From positions 186,001 to 250,000 of the forward strand of contig NZ_SFCC01000006.1 in NCBI RefSeq assembly GCF_004214935.1: a stretch of DNA of 64,000 nucleotides, written 5' to 3'. The stretch is from Amycolatopsis suaedae (lineage in GTDB: Bacteria; Actinomycetota; Actinomycetes; Mycobacteriales; Pseudonocardiaceae). Positions 10,627 through 20,691 of the stretch are shown piece by piece. The notes beneath the pieces were generated by a model. The model saw nothing but the letters and a program-made list of their open reading frames with translations. It was not told the origin of the DNA and ran no database searches. Position numbers and translations under genes: made by a program. How positions within the stretch are numbered: the stretch's first letter is position 1; each line of letters opens with the position of its first letter.

Positions 10627-11262
10627 TCAGCGCACCTTGCCCGCGGCGGCGGCCGCGAACCGGCTGAGCACTTCCTCGCGCCAGAAGGCACTGGTCGCCG
10701 GACCGTCGTTCTTGGCGAACGACACCGCTGTCTGGCCGCCCAGACGGAACATCAGCGGACCCTGGCGGCAGGTGGCCTCCCAGACCTCGGTCTCGTTGGC
10801 GTCGCAGTGCCGCCCCGGCGGGACGTTCGGCGCGATGCGGGTGAACTCGAAGTACTTCTCGACCAGAGCCGGGTCGCCGACGGCGGCCACCCGGATCCAC
10901 AGTGTGCTGTTCGCGTTCGTCTCGCCGGGCAGACGGAAGCGGAACAGGCACTCGCCCGCGGCGGCCGTGGTCTGGTCGGTCCACGCCTGGTCGGCGGCGA
11001 ACTCCGGGAACGAGCGCGGCCGCACCTGCCGGGGCGTCTGCTCGACGTCGGTGGCGCCGAGCAGTACCGCGGAGATGTCACCGGTGGAGAGCAGGGAACA
11101 CGCGTCGGGCCACTGGCTCGCCGGTACGACGGCGCCCGGTGCGGCAGGGATGGGGACCTCGCCGCGGATCATCGGCTCGCCGATCTCCGCGCGCTCGCCG
11201 CCGACCGTGGAACAGCCTGTGAGCAGCAAAAACAGGGCCAGTCCGGCCATGGCGAAGCGCAT
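10627..11262 (-). CDS. putative lipoprotein (DUF3558-like)
   Basis: Exported lipoprotein of 211 residues. The ATG at 11262 gives a compact signal MRFAMAGLALFLLLTGC with a lipobox LLTG-Cys near residue 17; a longer frame to 11316 would overlap rsmI. The mature part has WPDACSLLS, a scattered Cys set and no catalytic motif, resembling actinobacterial DUF3558-type lipoproteins, though I hold that family name loosely. It lies 21 nt upstream of pmt and divergent from rsmI, so it may itself be a mannosylation substrate (inference). It contains two copies of the GTCTBGNNNNCVAGAC palindrome (10730-10745 and 10919-10934). Confidence 0.75.
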   Translation of the reverse strand: MRFAMAGLALFLLLTGCSTVGGERAEIGEPMIRGEVPIPAAPGAVVPASQWPDACSLLSTGDISAVLLGATDVEQTPRQVRPRSFPEFAADQAWTDQTTAAAGECLFRFRLPGETNANSTLWIRVAAVGDPALVEKYFEFTRIAPNVPPGRHCDANETEVWEATCRQGPLMFRLGGQTAVSFAKNDGPATSAFWREEVLSRFAAAAAGKVR

Positions 11263-11314
11263 GGCGCGACAATACCCAGCACACCGAGGGCCCAGTGGCG
11301 AAACGAGGAAACCC

Positions 11315-12160
11315 ATGTCCGAACGAAGCGGCAGGCTGGTGCTCGCCGCGACGCCGCTCGGTCACGTCGGTGACGCATCGAGCCGACTTGTCGACATGCT
11401 GACGGTGGCGGACGTCGTCGCCGCCGAGGACACCCGCAAGCTCCGCGCGCTGGCCTCCGCGCTCGGCGTGACGCCGGGCGGGCAGGTCATCTCGTTCTAC
11501 GAGGACGTCGAGACCAGCAGGCTGCCGGTGCTGCTCGACGCCGTCCGTGACGGGCGGACCGTGTTGCTGGTGACCGACGCCGGGATGCCGAGCGTGTCGG
11601 ACCCCGGCTACCGGCTGGTCGCGGCCTGCGTCGCGGAGGATCTCGCCGTGACCTGCCTGCCCGGGCCGTCGGCGGTGACCACGGCGCTGGCGTTGTCCGG
11701 GCTGCCGTCGGACCGGTTCTGCTTCGAGGGATTCGCCCCGCGCAAGCCGGGGGAGCGCGCGCGGTGGTTCGGGATGCTGGCGGCCGAGCAGCGGACGACG
11801 GTGTTCTTCGAGTCGCCGCACCGGCTGGCCACCACCCTGGCCGAGGCCGCGAGCGCACTGGGTGACGCCCGCCGGGCCGCCGTGTGCCGGGAGCTGACGA
11901 AGACCTATGAGGAGGTCCGCCGCGGCACGCTGGCGGAGCTGGCGGAGTGGGCTGCCGACGGCGTGCGCGGCGAGATCACCGTGGTGCTGGCCGGCGCCGA
12001 ACCGCCCGTGGCGGACATGGGCGAACTCGTCGAGCGGGTCGCCGAACGGGTCGCCGGTGGTGAACGGCTGAAGGCGGTGGCCGCGGAGGTCGCGGCGGCG
12101 TCCGGCGTCTCGAAGAAGGAGCTGTACGACGCGGTGGTCGCCGCCCGCGCGGGGCGCTGA
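11315..12160 (+). CDS. rsmI: 16S rRNA (cytidine1402-2'-O)-methyltransferase RsmI
   Basis: SAM-dependent methyltransferase of the tetrapyrrole-methylase fold that methylates the ribose of C1402 in the ribosomal P site; 281 residues. The ATG at 11315 follows a GAGGAA. Family signatures: LVLAATPLGHVGD at the N-terminus, VVAAEDTRKLRAL, VTDAGMPSVSDPGYRLV and LPGPSAVTTALALSGLPSDRFCFEGF, then a C-terminal helical domain ending with SGVSKKELYDAVV. A much longer upstream in-frame extension crosses the divergent lipoprotein gene and is rejected. It is divergent from the lipoprotein/pmt pair, as in mycobacteria. Confidence 0.95.
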   Translation: MSERSGRLVLAATPLGHVGDASSRLVDMLTVADVVAAEDTRKLRALASALGVTPGGQVISFYEDVETSRLPVLLDAVRDGRTVLLVTDAGMPSVSDPGYRLVAACVAEDLAVTCLPGPSAVTTALALSGLPSDRFCFEGFAPRKPGERARWFGMLAAEQRTTVFFESPHRLATTLAEAASALGDARRAAVCRELTKTYEEVRRGTLAELAEWAADGVRGEITVVLAGAEPPVADMGELVERVAERVAGGERLKAVAAEVAAASGVSKKELYDAVVAARAGR

Positions 12161-12236
12161 CTCCCACCGTGGGCTGAGGCCGGAAGTCGGATCGTGGTCC
12201 GATCCGGTTCGCACGCCCGACTGTCACCGTTGCCCC

Positions 12237-13376
12237 ATGCGAACTTCGAGAACGGGCAAGCTGATCGTCGCCGTGCTGACCGGCGCCGCGTTGATCGCCG
12301 GGACGGGACCGGCCGGGGCGGGCGGATACGACGGGGCCGAGTTCCGGCGGGACGTCCGGACGCTGCACGAGGACGGGATCATCGGCGTGCACGGCCGGGT
12401 CAGTACCGAACGTGGCCAGTGGACGGCGGCCGCCGGGGTGGCGGACCGGGAGACGGGTGCGCCGGTGTCGCCGCGCAGTCACTTCCGGATCGCCAGCAAC
12501 ACCAAGACGTTCGTCGCCGTCGTGATGCTTCAGCTGGCCGGTGAGGGCAGGCTGGGCCTGGAGGACACCGTCGAACGGCACCTGCCCGGCCTGATCCGGG
12601 GCAACGGCAACGACGGCCGGGCGATCACGATCCGGCAGTTGCTGCAGCACACGAGCGGCCTGCCCGAGTACCGGCAGGCCTGGCCGCCGACCCCGGAGTT
12701 CTTCGAGCAGATCCGGTACCGGCACTTCGAGCCTGGCGAGCTGGTCGGGCTGTCGCTGCGGTACCCGTCGACCGGCGCGGGGCACCACTACTCGAACACC
12801 AACTACGTGGTGGCGGGGATGATCATCCGCGCGGTGACCGGGAACTCCTGGGCCACGGAGGTCGACCGCAGGCTGATCCGCCCACTGGGCCTGACCGGCA
12901 CCAGCGTGCCCGGCGACGATCCGTCGATGCCGCCGCCCACCGCGCGTGGGTACCAGCAGTGGTTCCCCGGCCCGCTGATCACCGACGTGACCGAGCAGAA
13001 CCGGTCCGGCAGCGACGCGGCCGGGGCGATCATCAGCACCACGGCCGACCTGGGCCGCTTCTTCCGGGCGTTGCTGGCCGGGCGGCTGCTCGCGCCGGCC
13101 CAGCTCGCCGAGATGAAACGGCTGGTGCCGGTCGGCGACGACCGGCAGGCCGGGTACGGCCTCGGCCTCGTCCCGTTCCGGCTGAGCTGCGGCGGGGTGT
13201 TCTGGGGCCACGGCGGGCAGACCACCGGCTACCTCAGCACGGTCGGCGTCTCCGAGGACGGCCGCCGTTCCGTCGTGCTGTCGCTCACCGGGCTGACCGG
13301 CAACTCTCCAGCGGATCTGGAGAAGCCGAAGGCACTTTCGGAGCGGATGGTCGACCGGGTGTTCTGCGACCGCTGA
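12237..13376 (+). CDS. secreted serine hydrolase (beta-lactamase/DD-peptidase class C family)
   Basis: Extracytoplasmic penicillin-recognising hydrolase of 379 residues: D-alanyl-D-alanine carboxypeptidase, esterase or related. Residues 1-29 are a signal peptide. The three motifs are present: SNTK near residue 88 (nucleophile Ser in SxxK), YSN near 185 (HHYSNTNYV) and HGG in FWGHGGQTTGY near 325. LQHTSGLPEY is typical of the family. There is no C-terminal transmembrane anchor. It stands alone after rsmI, with a short inverted repeat in the gap at about 12187-12206. Whether it is a peptidase, lactamase or esterase cannot be told from sequence. Confidence 0.92.
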   Translation: MRTSRTGKLIVAVLTGAALIAGTGPAGAGGYDGAEFRRDVRTLHEDGIIGVHGRVSTERGQWTAAAGVADRETGAPVSPRSHFRIASNTKTFVAVVMLQLAGEGRLGLEDTVERHLPGLIRGNGNDGRAITIRQLLQHTSGLPEYRQAWPPTPEFFEQIRYRHFEPGELVGLSLRYPSTGAGHHYSNTNYVVAGMIIRAVTGNSWATEVDRRLIRPLGLTGTSVPGDDPSMPPPTARGYQQWFPGPLITDVTEQNRSGSDAAGAIISTTADLGRFFRALLAGRLLAPAQLAEMKRLVPVGDDRQAGYGLGLVPFRLSCGGVFWGHGGQTTGYLSTVGVSEDGRRSVVLSLTGLTGNSPADLEKPKALSERMVDRVFCDR

Positions 13377-13439
13377 CCCGGCCGCAATTGAGTAGTTGTA
13401 CCGAGGTCGCCCGGACGCCGGAACTGCCAGGCTGACCTG

Positions 13440-13853
13440 GTGGACGACGACCCGATCAGGCCGCGGAACGTGGTGCTGGGCCTGGTACTGGCTGCTCTGA
13501 TCGGTGGTTGCCTGATCGGCGCCCCGGTGATCCTGCTCCAATCGTTCGGCGAAGCATTGCTCGGCGCTTTCGGGGAACGTTCGGGCGGTGGGGCGAGCCA
13601 TTTGCTCTGGGCTGTTGGCTGGGTAATCGTCTTGCCACTGGCCGGGTGGATCATCGCCGGCCTCGCGGAGTGGAAGACAGCCCGCCGACTTTTCGGCGTC
13701 CTGCTGGCGCTGGGTGCCGTGGCCGCTGTCCTCCTGGTGCTGCTGGACGGGCTCCGCTACCGGCGCGAGTTCCGGCCCCCGCCGGCTCCGGAGCCGACCG
13801 GGTACCACTGCGCCGAGCACAGTGGCGGAACCGCCGAATGTCCCGGCGGTTGA
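13440..13853 (+). CDS. small integral membrane protein of unknown function
   Basis: 137 residues starting with GTG. Three hydrophobic helices are evident at about 10-32, 56-76 and 85-106. A Pro-rich tail of about 30 residues follows and contains two Cys (HCAEHSGGTAECPGG at the end). No family recognised. The G+C content and codon use match the neighbours. Coding status rests on the strong hydrophobic pattern and on the terminator-like hairpin that follows the stop. It starts 64 nt after the serine hydrolase stop and might be co-transcribed with it. Confidence 0.6.
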   Translation: MDDDPIRPRNVVLGLVLAALIGGCLIGAPVILLQSFGEALLGAFGERSGGGASHLLWAVGWVIVLPLAGWIIAGLAEWKTARRLFGVLLALGAVAAVLLVLLDGLRYRREFRPPPAPEPTGYHCAEHSGGTAECPGG

Positions 13854-13863
13854 CGGCCCTGGG

Positions 13864-13906
13864 CGGCCGCACCTTGAGCATCCGAACCGGTGAAGAGGTG
13901 CGGCCG
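13864..13906. terminator. hairpin terminator downstream of small membrane protein
   Basis: The arms CGGCCGCACCT (13864-13874) and AGGTGCGGCCG (13896-13906) form a perfect 11-bp stem with a 21-nt loop, 10 nt after the stop codon and before the oligopeptide transporter operon. Confidence 0.6.
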
Positions 13907-14051
13907 TTCGGCCCAGTGCGAAAGTTTCTGGAGGCAAGAGTGATCGGTTCGTAACCGACCGGATTCTGTGACCGGTACCACTTCGCCGCTAGCGTCCACG
14001 CAACGGCCGGACGGGTGTTCGCCGGCAGTGGATTCTGGGAGGCGATCGGTC

Positions 14052-15683
14052 GTGCGGGTTCGATCCGGTGTGTCGGCGGTGGCCGTCGTCGCGGCGTCGG
14101 CACTGGTGTTGTCCGGCTGCGGGGGCGGCGAGGGATCCGGATCGGGTGGCACCGAAGGCACGGTGACGATCTTCAACGGCGAGCCGGAAAACCCGCTGAT
14201 CCCTGGAAATACCACCGAGGCATACGGCCAGACGGTGATCGACCCGATGTTCACCGGGCTGATCGAGTACAACCCCGACACCGCCGAGCCGTACAACGCG
14301 GTGGCCGAGTCGATCCAGACCACCGACTCCAAGGTCTTCAAGGTCAAGCTCAAGCCCGGCTGGAAGTTCCACGACGGCACCGACGTCAAGGCCAAGAACT
14401 TCGTCGACGCCTGGAACTGGACGGCCTACGGGCCCAACGCCACCCAGGGCGCGTCGTTCTTCAGCGCGATCCAGGGTTACGACGAGGTTCACCCGAAGGA
14501 CCCCGACGGGACCAGCGGTCCGCAGAAGGCGCCGCAGCCCGCGGTCGACAAGATGTCCGGGCTGAAGGTCATCGACGACCTCAACTTCGAGATCACGCTG
14601 TCCAAGCCGTTCTCGGTGTTCCCGACGACGGTCGGCTACGGCGTGTTCTCTCCGCTGCCGGACGCGTTCTTCGCCGACCGCAAGGCCTACGAGGCCAAGC
14701 CGATCGGCAACGGCCCGATGAAGTTCGACTCCCGCGAGGTCAACAGCTTCATCAAGCTCACCCGCAACGACGACTACCAGGGCGAGGACAAGGTCAAGTT
14801 CAAGGACCTGGTGCTCAAGGTCTACCAGAGCCGCGAGGCCGCCTACAGCGACCTGATCGACAACAACCTCGACTTCATCGAGGAGCTGCCGACCAGCGCG
14901 CTGGCGGGCCAGCAGTTCCGCCGCGACCTCGGCGAACGCGTGGTCGAGAAGGACTCGCTGATTGTCCAGCAGGTGTCCTTCCCGTTCTACCGCAAGCCGT
15001 ACGACAACCCCGACCTGCGCAAGGCCATCTCGATGGCCATCGACAGGGACACCATCACCAAGCAGATCTTCGACGGCACCCGCACGCCAAGTGACGGCTG
15101 GGTGCACCCGCTGATCAAGGGCTACCGGCCGGGTCAGTGCGGCGAGTTCTGCACGTTCGACCCGGTCAAGGCCAAGGAATACCTCGCCCGCTCCGGCCAC
15201 AAGGGACCGATCCAGATGCAGACCAATGTGGACGGCGGGCACAAGGAGTGGGCCGAGGCGGTCTGCAACAGCGTCAAGAACGCGCTGAACACCGAGTGCC
15301 AGTTCGTCCAGGTGACCGACTTCAACGAGCACCGGCGGATGGTCAACGCCAGGGAGATGGTCGGCATGTACCGCTCCGGCTGGATCGCCGACTACCCGTC
15401 GATCGAGAACTTCCTCAACCCGCTGGTGAAGACCGGTGGCTCGTCCAACGACGGTGAGTACTCCAACCCCGCGGTCGACGCCAAGCTCGACGAGGCCGAC
15501 CGGGCGCCGAGCGAGGCGCAGGCCATCGAGCTGTACGCGCAGGCCGAGAAGATGGTCGCCCAGGACATGCCGATCGTGCCGCTGTGGTCGCAGAAGACAC
15601 AGGGCGGCCGGTCGGATCGGCTGAAGACCGCCAAGCTGGACGCCTTCCGCAAGCTCGACCTGACCTCGGTCGAGCTGGCCTGA
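14052..15683 (+). CDS. oligopeptide ABC transporter substrate-binding lipoprotein
   Basis: Captures oligopeptides outside the membrane for the importer encoded by the next four genes; 543 residues, family SBP_bac_5 (DppA/OppA/BldKB type). The GTG at 14052 is chosen because GGGAGG lies 9 nt upstream and gives a proper signal with lipobox ALVLSG-Cys near residue 22; an upstream in-frame ATG at 13968 lacks this. Family landmarks: AYGQTVIDPMFTGL, LKPGWKFHDGTDVKAKNFV, RKAISMAIDRDTI and the C-terminal MPIVPLWSQ. Four Cys in the C-terminal lobe (GQCGEFC and CNSVKNALNTEC) could form disulfides. Peptide specificity unknown. Confidence 0.94.
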   Translation: MRVRSGVSAVAVVAASALVLSGCGGGEGSGSGGTEGTVTIFNGEPENPLIPGNTTEAYGQTVIDPMFTGLIEYNPDTAEPYNAVAESIQTTDSKVFKVKLKPGWKFHDGTDVKAKNFVDAWNWTAYGPNATQGASFFSAIQGYDEVHPKDPDGTSGPQKAPQPAVDKMSGLKVIDDLNFEITLSKPFSVFPTTVGYGVFSPLPDAFFADRKAYEAKPIGNGPMKFDSREVNSFIKLTRNDDYQGEDKVKFKDLVLKVYQSREAAYSDLIDNNLDFIEELPTSALAGQQFRRDLGERVVEKDSLIVQQVSFPFYRKPYDNPDLRKAISMAIDRDTITKQIFDGTRTPSDGWVHPLIKGYRPGQCGEFCTFDPVKAKEYLARSGHKGPIQMQTNVDGGHKEWAEAVCNSVKNALNTECQFVQVTDFNEHRRMVNAREMVGMYRSGWIADYPSIENFLNPLVKTGGSSNDGEYSNPAVDAKLDEADRAPSEAQAIELYAQAEKMVAQDMPIVPLWSQKTQGGRSDRLKTAKLDAFRKLDLTSVELA

Positions 15684-15705
15684 CCCGCACGAGCTGGGCA
15701 CGCAC

Positions 15706-16635
15706 GTGGGCCGATACGTACTTCGCCGCCTGCTGCAGATGATCCCGGTGTTCTTCGGTACGACACTGTTGATCTATCTGCTGGTGTGGGTGGTCCCCGG
15801 TGACCCGTTCGCGGGCAAGTGCGGGGAACGCGACTGTCCGGACTCCTACATCAACGAGATGCGGGAGAAGTTCAACCTGGACGACCCGTTCTTCGTGCAG
15901 TACTTCAAGTACCTCGGCAACCTGCTGCAGGGCGACTTCGGCGAGACGTACTCGGGCAGGCCGGTCAGCGAGCTGATCGCGGGCGCCTACCCGGTCAGCC
16001 TGCGGCTGGCCGTCGTGGCGCTGCTCATCGAGGCGGTCATCGGGATCACCGCCGGCGTGCTCACCGGGCTGAGCAAGCGCCGCTTCCTCGACAACCTGGT
16101 GCTGGTGTCCACCCTGTTCCTGATCTCCGTCCCGGTGTTCGTCACCGGTTTCGTGCTGCAGTTCGTGTTCGGCCTGCAGCTGGACATCTTCCCGCCGACG
16201 GTGCCCGACCGGAACGCCTCGGTGTTCGACCTGCTGCTGCCCGGCCTGGCGCTGGCCAGCCTGTCCATGGCCTACGTCGCGCGGCTCACGCGGGCCAGCA
16301 TCGCGGAGAACAAGCGGGCCGACTACGTCCGCACCGCGGTGGCCAAGGGCCTGCACCCGCGCCGCGTGGTCGGCGTGCACCTGCTGCGTAACTCGCTGAT
16401 CCCGGTGATCACCTTCCTCGGCGCCGACCTCGGCGCGTTCCTCGGCGGGGCGATCGTCACCGAGGGCATCTTCAACGTGCCGGGGCTCGGCGGGCTGATT
16501 TTCCGGTCCATCGCGTCGAAGGAGGGCGCGGTCGTCACCGGCATCGTGGTGCTGCTGGTGCTGGTGTACCTGGTGCTGACCCTGCTGGTCGACCTGGCCT
16601 ACGCCGTTCTCGACCCGAGGATCCGTTATGACTGA
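15706..16635 (+). CDS. oligopeptide ABC transporter permease (DppB type)
   Basis: First membrane subunit of the importer; 309 residues from GTG, six helices. The N-terminus GRYVLRRLLQMIPVFFGTTL is typical of DppB/OppB. The cytoplasmic EAA loop, which contacts the ATPases, reads RADYVRTAVAKGLHPRRVVGVHLLRNSLIP near residues 205-235. An inserted Cys pair in the first outer loop (GKCGERDCPDSY) matches the extended loop of this subfamily. Its stop lies inside the start of the next gene (8-nt overlap), giving translational coupling. It follows the binding-protein gene after 22 nt. Confidence 0.94.
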   Translation: MGRYVLRRLLQMIPVFFGTTLLIYLLVWVVPGDPFAGKCGERDCPDSYINEMREKFNLDDPFFVQYFKYLGNLLQGDFGETYSGRPVSELIAGAYPVSLRLAVVALLIEAVIGITAGVLTGLSKRRFLDNLVLVSTLFLISVPVFVTGFVLQFVFGLQLDIFPPTVPDRNASVFDLLLPGLALASLSMAYVARLTRASIAENKRADYVRTAVAKGLHPRRVVGVHLLRNSLIPVITFLGADLGAFLGGAIVTEGIFNVPGLGGLIFRSIASKEGAVVTGIVVLLVLVYLVLTLLVDLAYAVLDPRIRYD

Positions 16636-17557
16636 CCCCAACGCGGCGACGGCCGGCGAGACCGTCCAGGCGGTGACCAGGGAGGGCAGGCCCCGAGGGC
16701 TGTTCGCCGACGCCTGGTACGAACTGCGCAGACGGCCGATGTTCTGGCTGTCCGCAACGCTCATCCTGCTCGTGCTGCTGATGGCCGCGTTCCCGCAGCT
16801 GTTCACCTCGGTGGACCCGAACTACGCCGACCTGTCCCGCAGCAGGCAGCCACCGTCGGGCGAGGCCTGGTTCGGCTACGACAACCAGGGCGGCGACGTC
16901 TACGCCAGGACGATCCACGGGGCCAGGGCGTCGTTGCTGGTCGGCCTGCTGGCGACGGCGGCGACCGTGTTGCTCGGTGCGACGCTCGGCGTACTCGCCG
17001 GTTACCACGGAGGGTGGCTCGACACGGTGCTGTCTCGGATCTCAGACATCTTCGTGGGCCTGCCGTTCGTGCTCGGCGCCATCGTCATCCTGTACACGTT
17101 CAACACCCCGGGCAGCACGCCCAGCGGTGTGCGGGTGATGACGCAGGTCGTCCTGTCGATCGCCGTGCTGGCGTGGCCGGTTGCCATGCGGATCATGCGG
17201 TCGGCGACGATCACCGCCAAGCAGCAGGACTACGTCAAGGCGGCACGGGCGCTCGGCGCCGGCCCGGGCAGGGTGATCGTGCGGCACATGCTGCCCAACA
17301 CCGTCGCCCCGGTGCTGGTGTACGCGACGATCGCGCTCGGCGCGTTCATCGGTGTCGAGGCGACGTTGTCGTTCCTCGGCGTCGGGCTGCGCCCGCCGGT
17401 GGTGTCCTGGGGTGTGATGATCAGCGCCGCCAAGGACTACATCCGCGTCGCGCCGCACATGCTGCTGTTCCCGGCCGGTTTCCTCACCCTCACCGTGCTC
17501 GCGTTCGTCACGCTCGGCGACGCGGTGCGTGAGGCACTCGACCCGAAGCTTAGGTGA
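16628..17557 (+). CDS. oligopeptide ABC transporter permease (DppC type)
   Basis: Second membrane subunit, 309 residues. A cytoplasmic N-terminal tail of about 45 residues is followed by helix 1 (FWLSATLILLVLLMAAFPQLF) and the DppC landmark DNQGGDVYARTIHGARASLLVGL. The EAA loop is QDYVKAARALGAGPGRVIVRHMLPN. It overlaps the upstream permease by 8 nt and is followed after 3 nt by the ATPase gene, so all subunits are made from one message. It contains one copy of the 16-bp GTCTBGNNNNCVAGAC palindrome at 17032-17047, using the rare codons TCT and TCA. Confidence 0.94.
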   Translation: MTDPNAATAGETVQAVTREGRPRGLFADAWYELRRRPMFWLSATLILLVLLMAAFPQLFTSVDPNYADLSRSRQPPSGEAWFGYDNQGGDVYARTIHGARASLLVGLLATAATVLLGATLGVLAGYHGGWLDTVLSRISDIFVGLPFVLGAIVILYTFNTPGSTPSGVRVMTQVVLSIAVLAWPVAMRIMRSATITAKQQDYVKAARALGAGPGRVIVRHMLPNTVAPVLVYATIALGAFIGVEATLSFLGVGLRPPVVSWGVMISAAKDYIRVAPHMLLFPAGFLTLTVLAFVTLGDAVREALDPKLR

Positions 17558-17560
17558 CCC

Positions 17561-18536
17561 ATGGAACCGTTGCTGGAAGTTGACGGCCTGGAGGTCGAGT
17601 TCCGTACCCGGGACGGCGTCGCCAGGGTGCTGAGCGGGGTGAGCTGGCACGTCGGTGCCGGTGAGACGCTGGCCATCCTCGGTGAGTCCGGTTCCGGCAA
17701 GAGCGTCACGGCGCATGCCATCCTCGGCATCCTGGACACCCCGCCCGCCTTCGTCACCGGTGGTGCCGTCCGGTTCCGCGGTGAGAACCTGCTGACGGCG
17801 AAGGAGGAACGCAGGCGGGAGGTCCGCGGCGCCGGGATCGCCATGGTGTTCCAGGACGCCCTGTCCGCGTTGAATCCGGTGTTCACCGTCGGGTTCCAGA
17901 TCGCCGAGCAGTTGCGGACCCGCCGTGGACTGTCCAAACGCGAGGCCCGCGCACGTGCGGTCGAGCTGCTGGACATGGTGCACATCCCGAATCCCAGACA
18001 ACGGCTCGACCAGTACCCGCACGAGTTCTCCGGCGGGATGCGGCAGCGCGCCATGATCGCCATGTCGCTGGCGCTGGACCCGGAGGTCCTGATCGCCGAC
18101 GAGCCGACGACGGCACTGGACGTCACCGTGCAGGCGCAGATCATGGACCTGCTCGACGAGATGCGCAGGGAACGCGACATGGGCCTGGTCCTCATCACGC
18201 ACGATCTCGGGGTCGTCGCCGAGGTGGCCGACCGGATCGCGGTGATGTACGCGGGCCGGATCGTCGAGGAGTCCGATGTGTACTCGCTGTACCGGCGTCC
18301 GTCGCATCCCTACAGCGAGGCGTTGCTGGAATCCGTGCCACGGCTGGACTTCAAGGGCAAGCGGCTCAACAGCATCTCGGGCCTGCCGCCCAGCCTGCTG
18401 AACGTCCCGCCGGGCTGCCCCTTCCACCCTCGGTGTCCCCGGGCGGAAGACGTCTGCTCCGACCAGCGTCCGGAGCTGGCCAGGCTGGACGGCGGTCAGT
18501 ACAGCGCCTGCCACTTCGCGGAGGAGGTGGTCCGCG

Positions 18537-18544
<8 letters not shown>
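17561..18544 (+). CDS. oligopeptide ABC transporter ATP-binding protein (DppD type)
   Basis: ATPase subunit driving peptide import; 327 residues from ATG. Motifs: Walker A GESGSGKS near 45-52, Q-loop in [13 protein letters not shown], signature [12 protein letters not shown], Walker [13 protein letters not shown] and H-loop LITHDLGVV. The C-terminal oligopeptide/dipeptide extension has the Cys-rich pattern GCPFHPRCP...C...C that, in related proteins, holds an iron-sulfur cluster. It overlaps the following ATPase gene by 8 nt. Confidence 0.95.
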
Positions 18545-19520
<976 letters not shown>

Positions 19521-20006
19521 TCAGCTTTTCTGCCGCAGCAGGCTTTCCACGGCCGAGGGAACGGTGGTCTCGAAGTCGAGCAGCTTCGCCCACTCCGGCT
19601 CGACGGTGATGAGCACCATCTCGTCGTACAGACCGCGCACGCCCTGTTCCCACCGGTCGAAGTGCTCGGCGGGGGTCACCTTCCTGGACGCCTCGATGTA
19701 GGCGTCGGGCACGCCGTCGACCCGCAGCAGCCGTGCGGTGCCACGGACCAGCAGGACCTTCGGCGGCCACTGGCCCTGGGTGTCGATGGTGATCGCCACC
19801 TTGGGGTTGCGCCGCAGCGCGGGGACCTTGGCGGAGTTCGGTACGGTCGCCATCACGATGTTCTCGCCATCCCAGTGGAACGCGATCGGGACCACCCGCG
19901 GTGCCCCGTCGAGCCCGTCGTAGGCCAGGCGGGCCGGGATCGACGAGCCCAGCAGTTCCTGCGCGTACGGCCTGGCCAGTACCTCGGCGACGTCCTCACG
20001 CTTCAT
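19521..20006 (-). CDS. pyridoxamine 5'-phosphate oxidase-fold FMN/F420-binding protein
   Basis: Small split-barrel flavin-type protein of 161 residues. The ATG at 20006 follows an AGGAG at proper spacing; a longer frame to 20069 lacks this. Features: IPARLAYDGLDGAPRVVPIAFHW (barrel strands 2-3) and ALRRNPKVAITIDTQGQWPPKVLLVRGTARL, the usual cofactor-binding strands. In actinobacteria many such proteins bind F420 or heme rather than FMN, and no catalytic residue settles this. It lies downstream of the TetR gene on the same strand (78-nt gap). Role unknown. Confidence 0.85.
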   Translation of the reverse strand: MKREDVAEVLARPYAQELLGSSIPARLAYDGLDGAPRVVPIAFHWDGENIVMATVPNSAKVPALRRNPKVAITIDTQGQWPPKVLLVRGTARLLRVDGVPDAYIEASRKVTPAEHFDRWEQGVRGLYDEMVLITVEPEWAKLLDFETTVPSAVESLLRQKS

Positions 20007-20084
20007 GTCCGGCTCCTCTGCTCGAGTGGGTTCACCGGTGGGACGGAGCCGGGCGGGGGATCTCGACATCCCGGCCGGATATTC

Positions 20085-20627
20085 CTACTCGCGCCCGCCG
20101 AGCAGGGCAAGTACGGCCTGCCGGGCCTTGCCGGCGTCGGGCTCGGCGCCGGTGATGACGTCGGTGTAGATGAACGACTCGGCGATCCGGACCACCAGGT
20201 AGGCCAGGTCCGGGATCGGCAACGGGGGGTCGAGCGTGCCTGCCTCGGCCTCCTCTGCCAGTAGCTCGGCGACCGTGTCGATGGTGCGCCGCTGCACGAC
20301 GCTGGCCTTCGTGGTCAGCAGCCGCAGCGCCCGCTCCGGCTCGTTGCGCAGGAACGCCGAGAACGCGGCATCGTCGTTGACCGCCCGGACGTAGGACCCG
20401 ACGAGGTCGGCCACCCGCGCCGCGCCGCTGCCCCGGGCGGCCCGCAGGTGCCGGGCGAACGCAGCCTCGGTCAGCGACCAGATCACCTCGCCGAGCAGCT
20501 TGTCGCGGTTGCCGATCCGGCGGAACAGTGTCGCCCTGCTGACGCCCAGTTCGGTGGCGAGGTCGACCATGTCGATCTTCCGCCCGGCCAGGAACCACTT
20601 CCTGGCCACCTCGAACGCAGTGCTCAC
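20085..20627 (-). CDS. TetR-family repressor of the divergent quinone oxidoreductase gene
   Basis: Helix-turn-helix repressor of 180 residues. The N-terminal DNA-binding domain (about 18-62) contains DLATELGVSRATLFRRIGNRDKLLGEVI. The C-terminal ligand domain is not assignable to a named subclass. It is divergent from the oxidoreductase gene with a 64-nt gap carrying a perfect 8+8-bp inverted repeat over the oxidoreductase promoter, so it very likely represses that gene. The ligand may be the oxidoreductase substrate (inference). Confidence 0.9.
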   Translation of the reverse strand: MSTAFEVARKWFLAGRKIDMVDLATELGVSRATLFRRIGNRDKLLGEVIWSLTEAAFARHLRAARGSGAARVADLVGSYVRAVNDDAAFSAFLRNEPERALRLLTTKASVVQRRTIDTVAELLAEEAEAGTLDPPLPIPDLAYLVVRIAESFIYTDVITGAEPDAGKARQAVLALLGGRE

Positions 20628-20648
20628 CAGATCACATTAACAGCCGCG

Positions 20649-20672
20649 TGAGACGAATGTAGGATCGTCTCA
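20649..20672. promoter_or_regulatory. TetR operator overlapping oxidoreductase promoter
   Basis: TGAGACGA (20649-20656) and TCGTCTCA (20665-20672) form a perfect inverted repeat with an 8-nt spacer. The hexamer TAGGAT (20660-20665) within it is a good -10 box about 27 nt before the ATG at 20692, so binding here would block RNA polymerase. Confidence 0.72.
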
Positions 20673-20691
20673 TCGGCTACGAGGAGGACAG

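Noticed and set aside
13854-14051. alternative start of the binding protein at ATG 13968
   Set aside because: The GTG at 14052 has a well-placed GGGAGG and yields a correct lipoprotein signal, while the ATG adds a polar stretch ahead of the signal.
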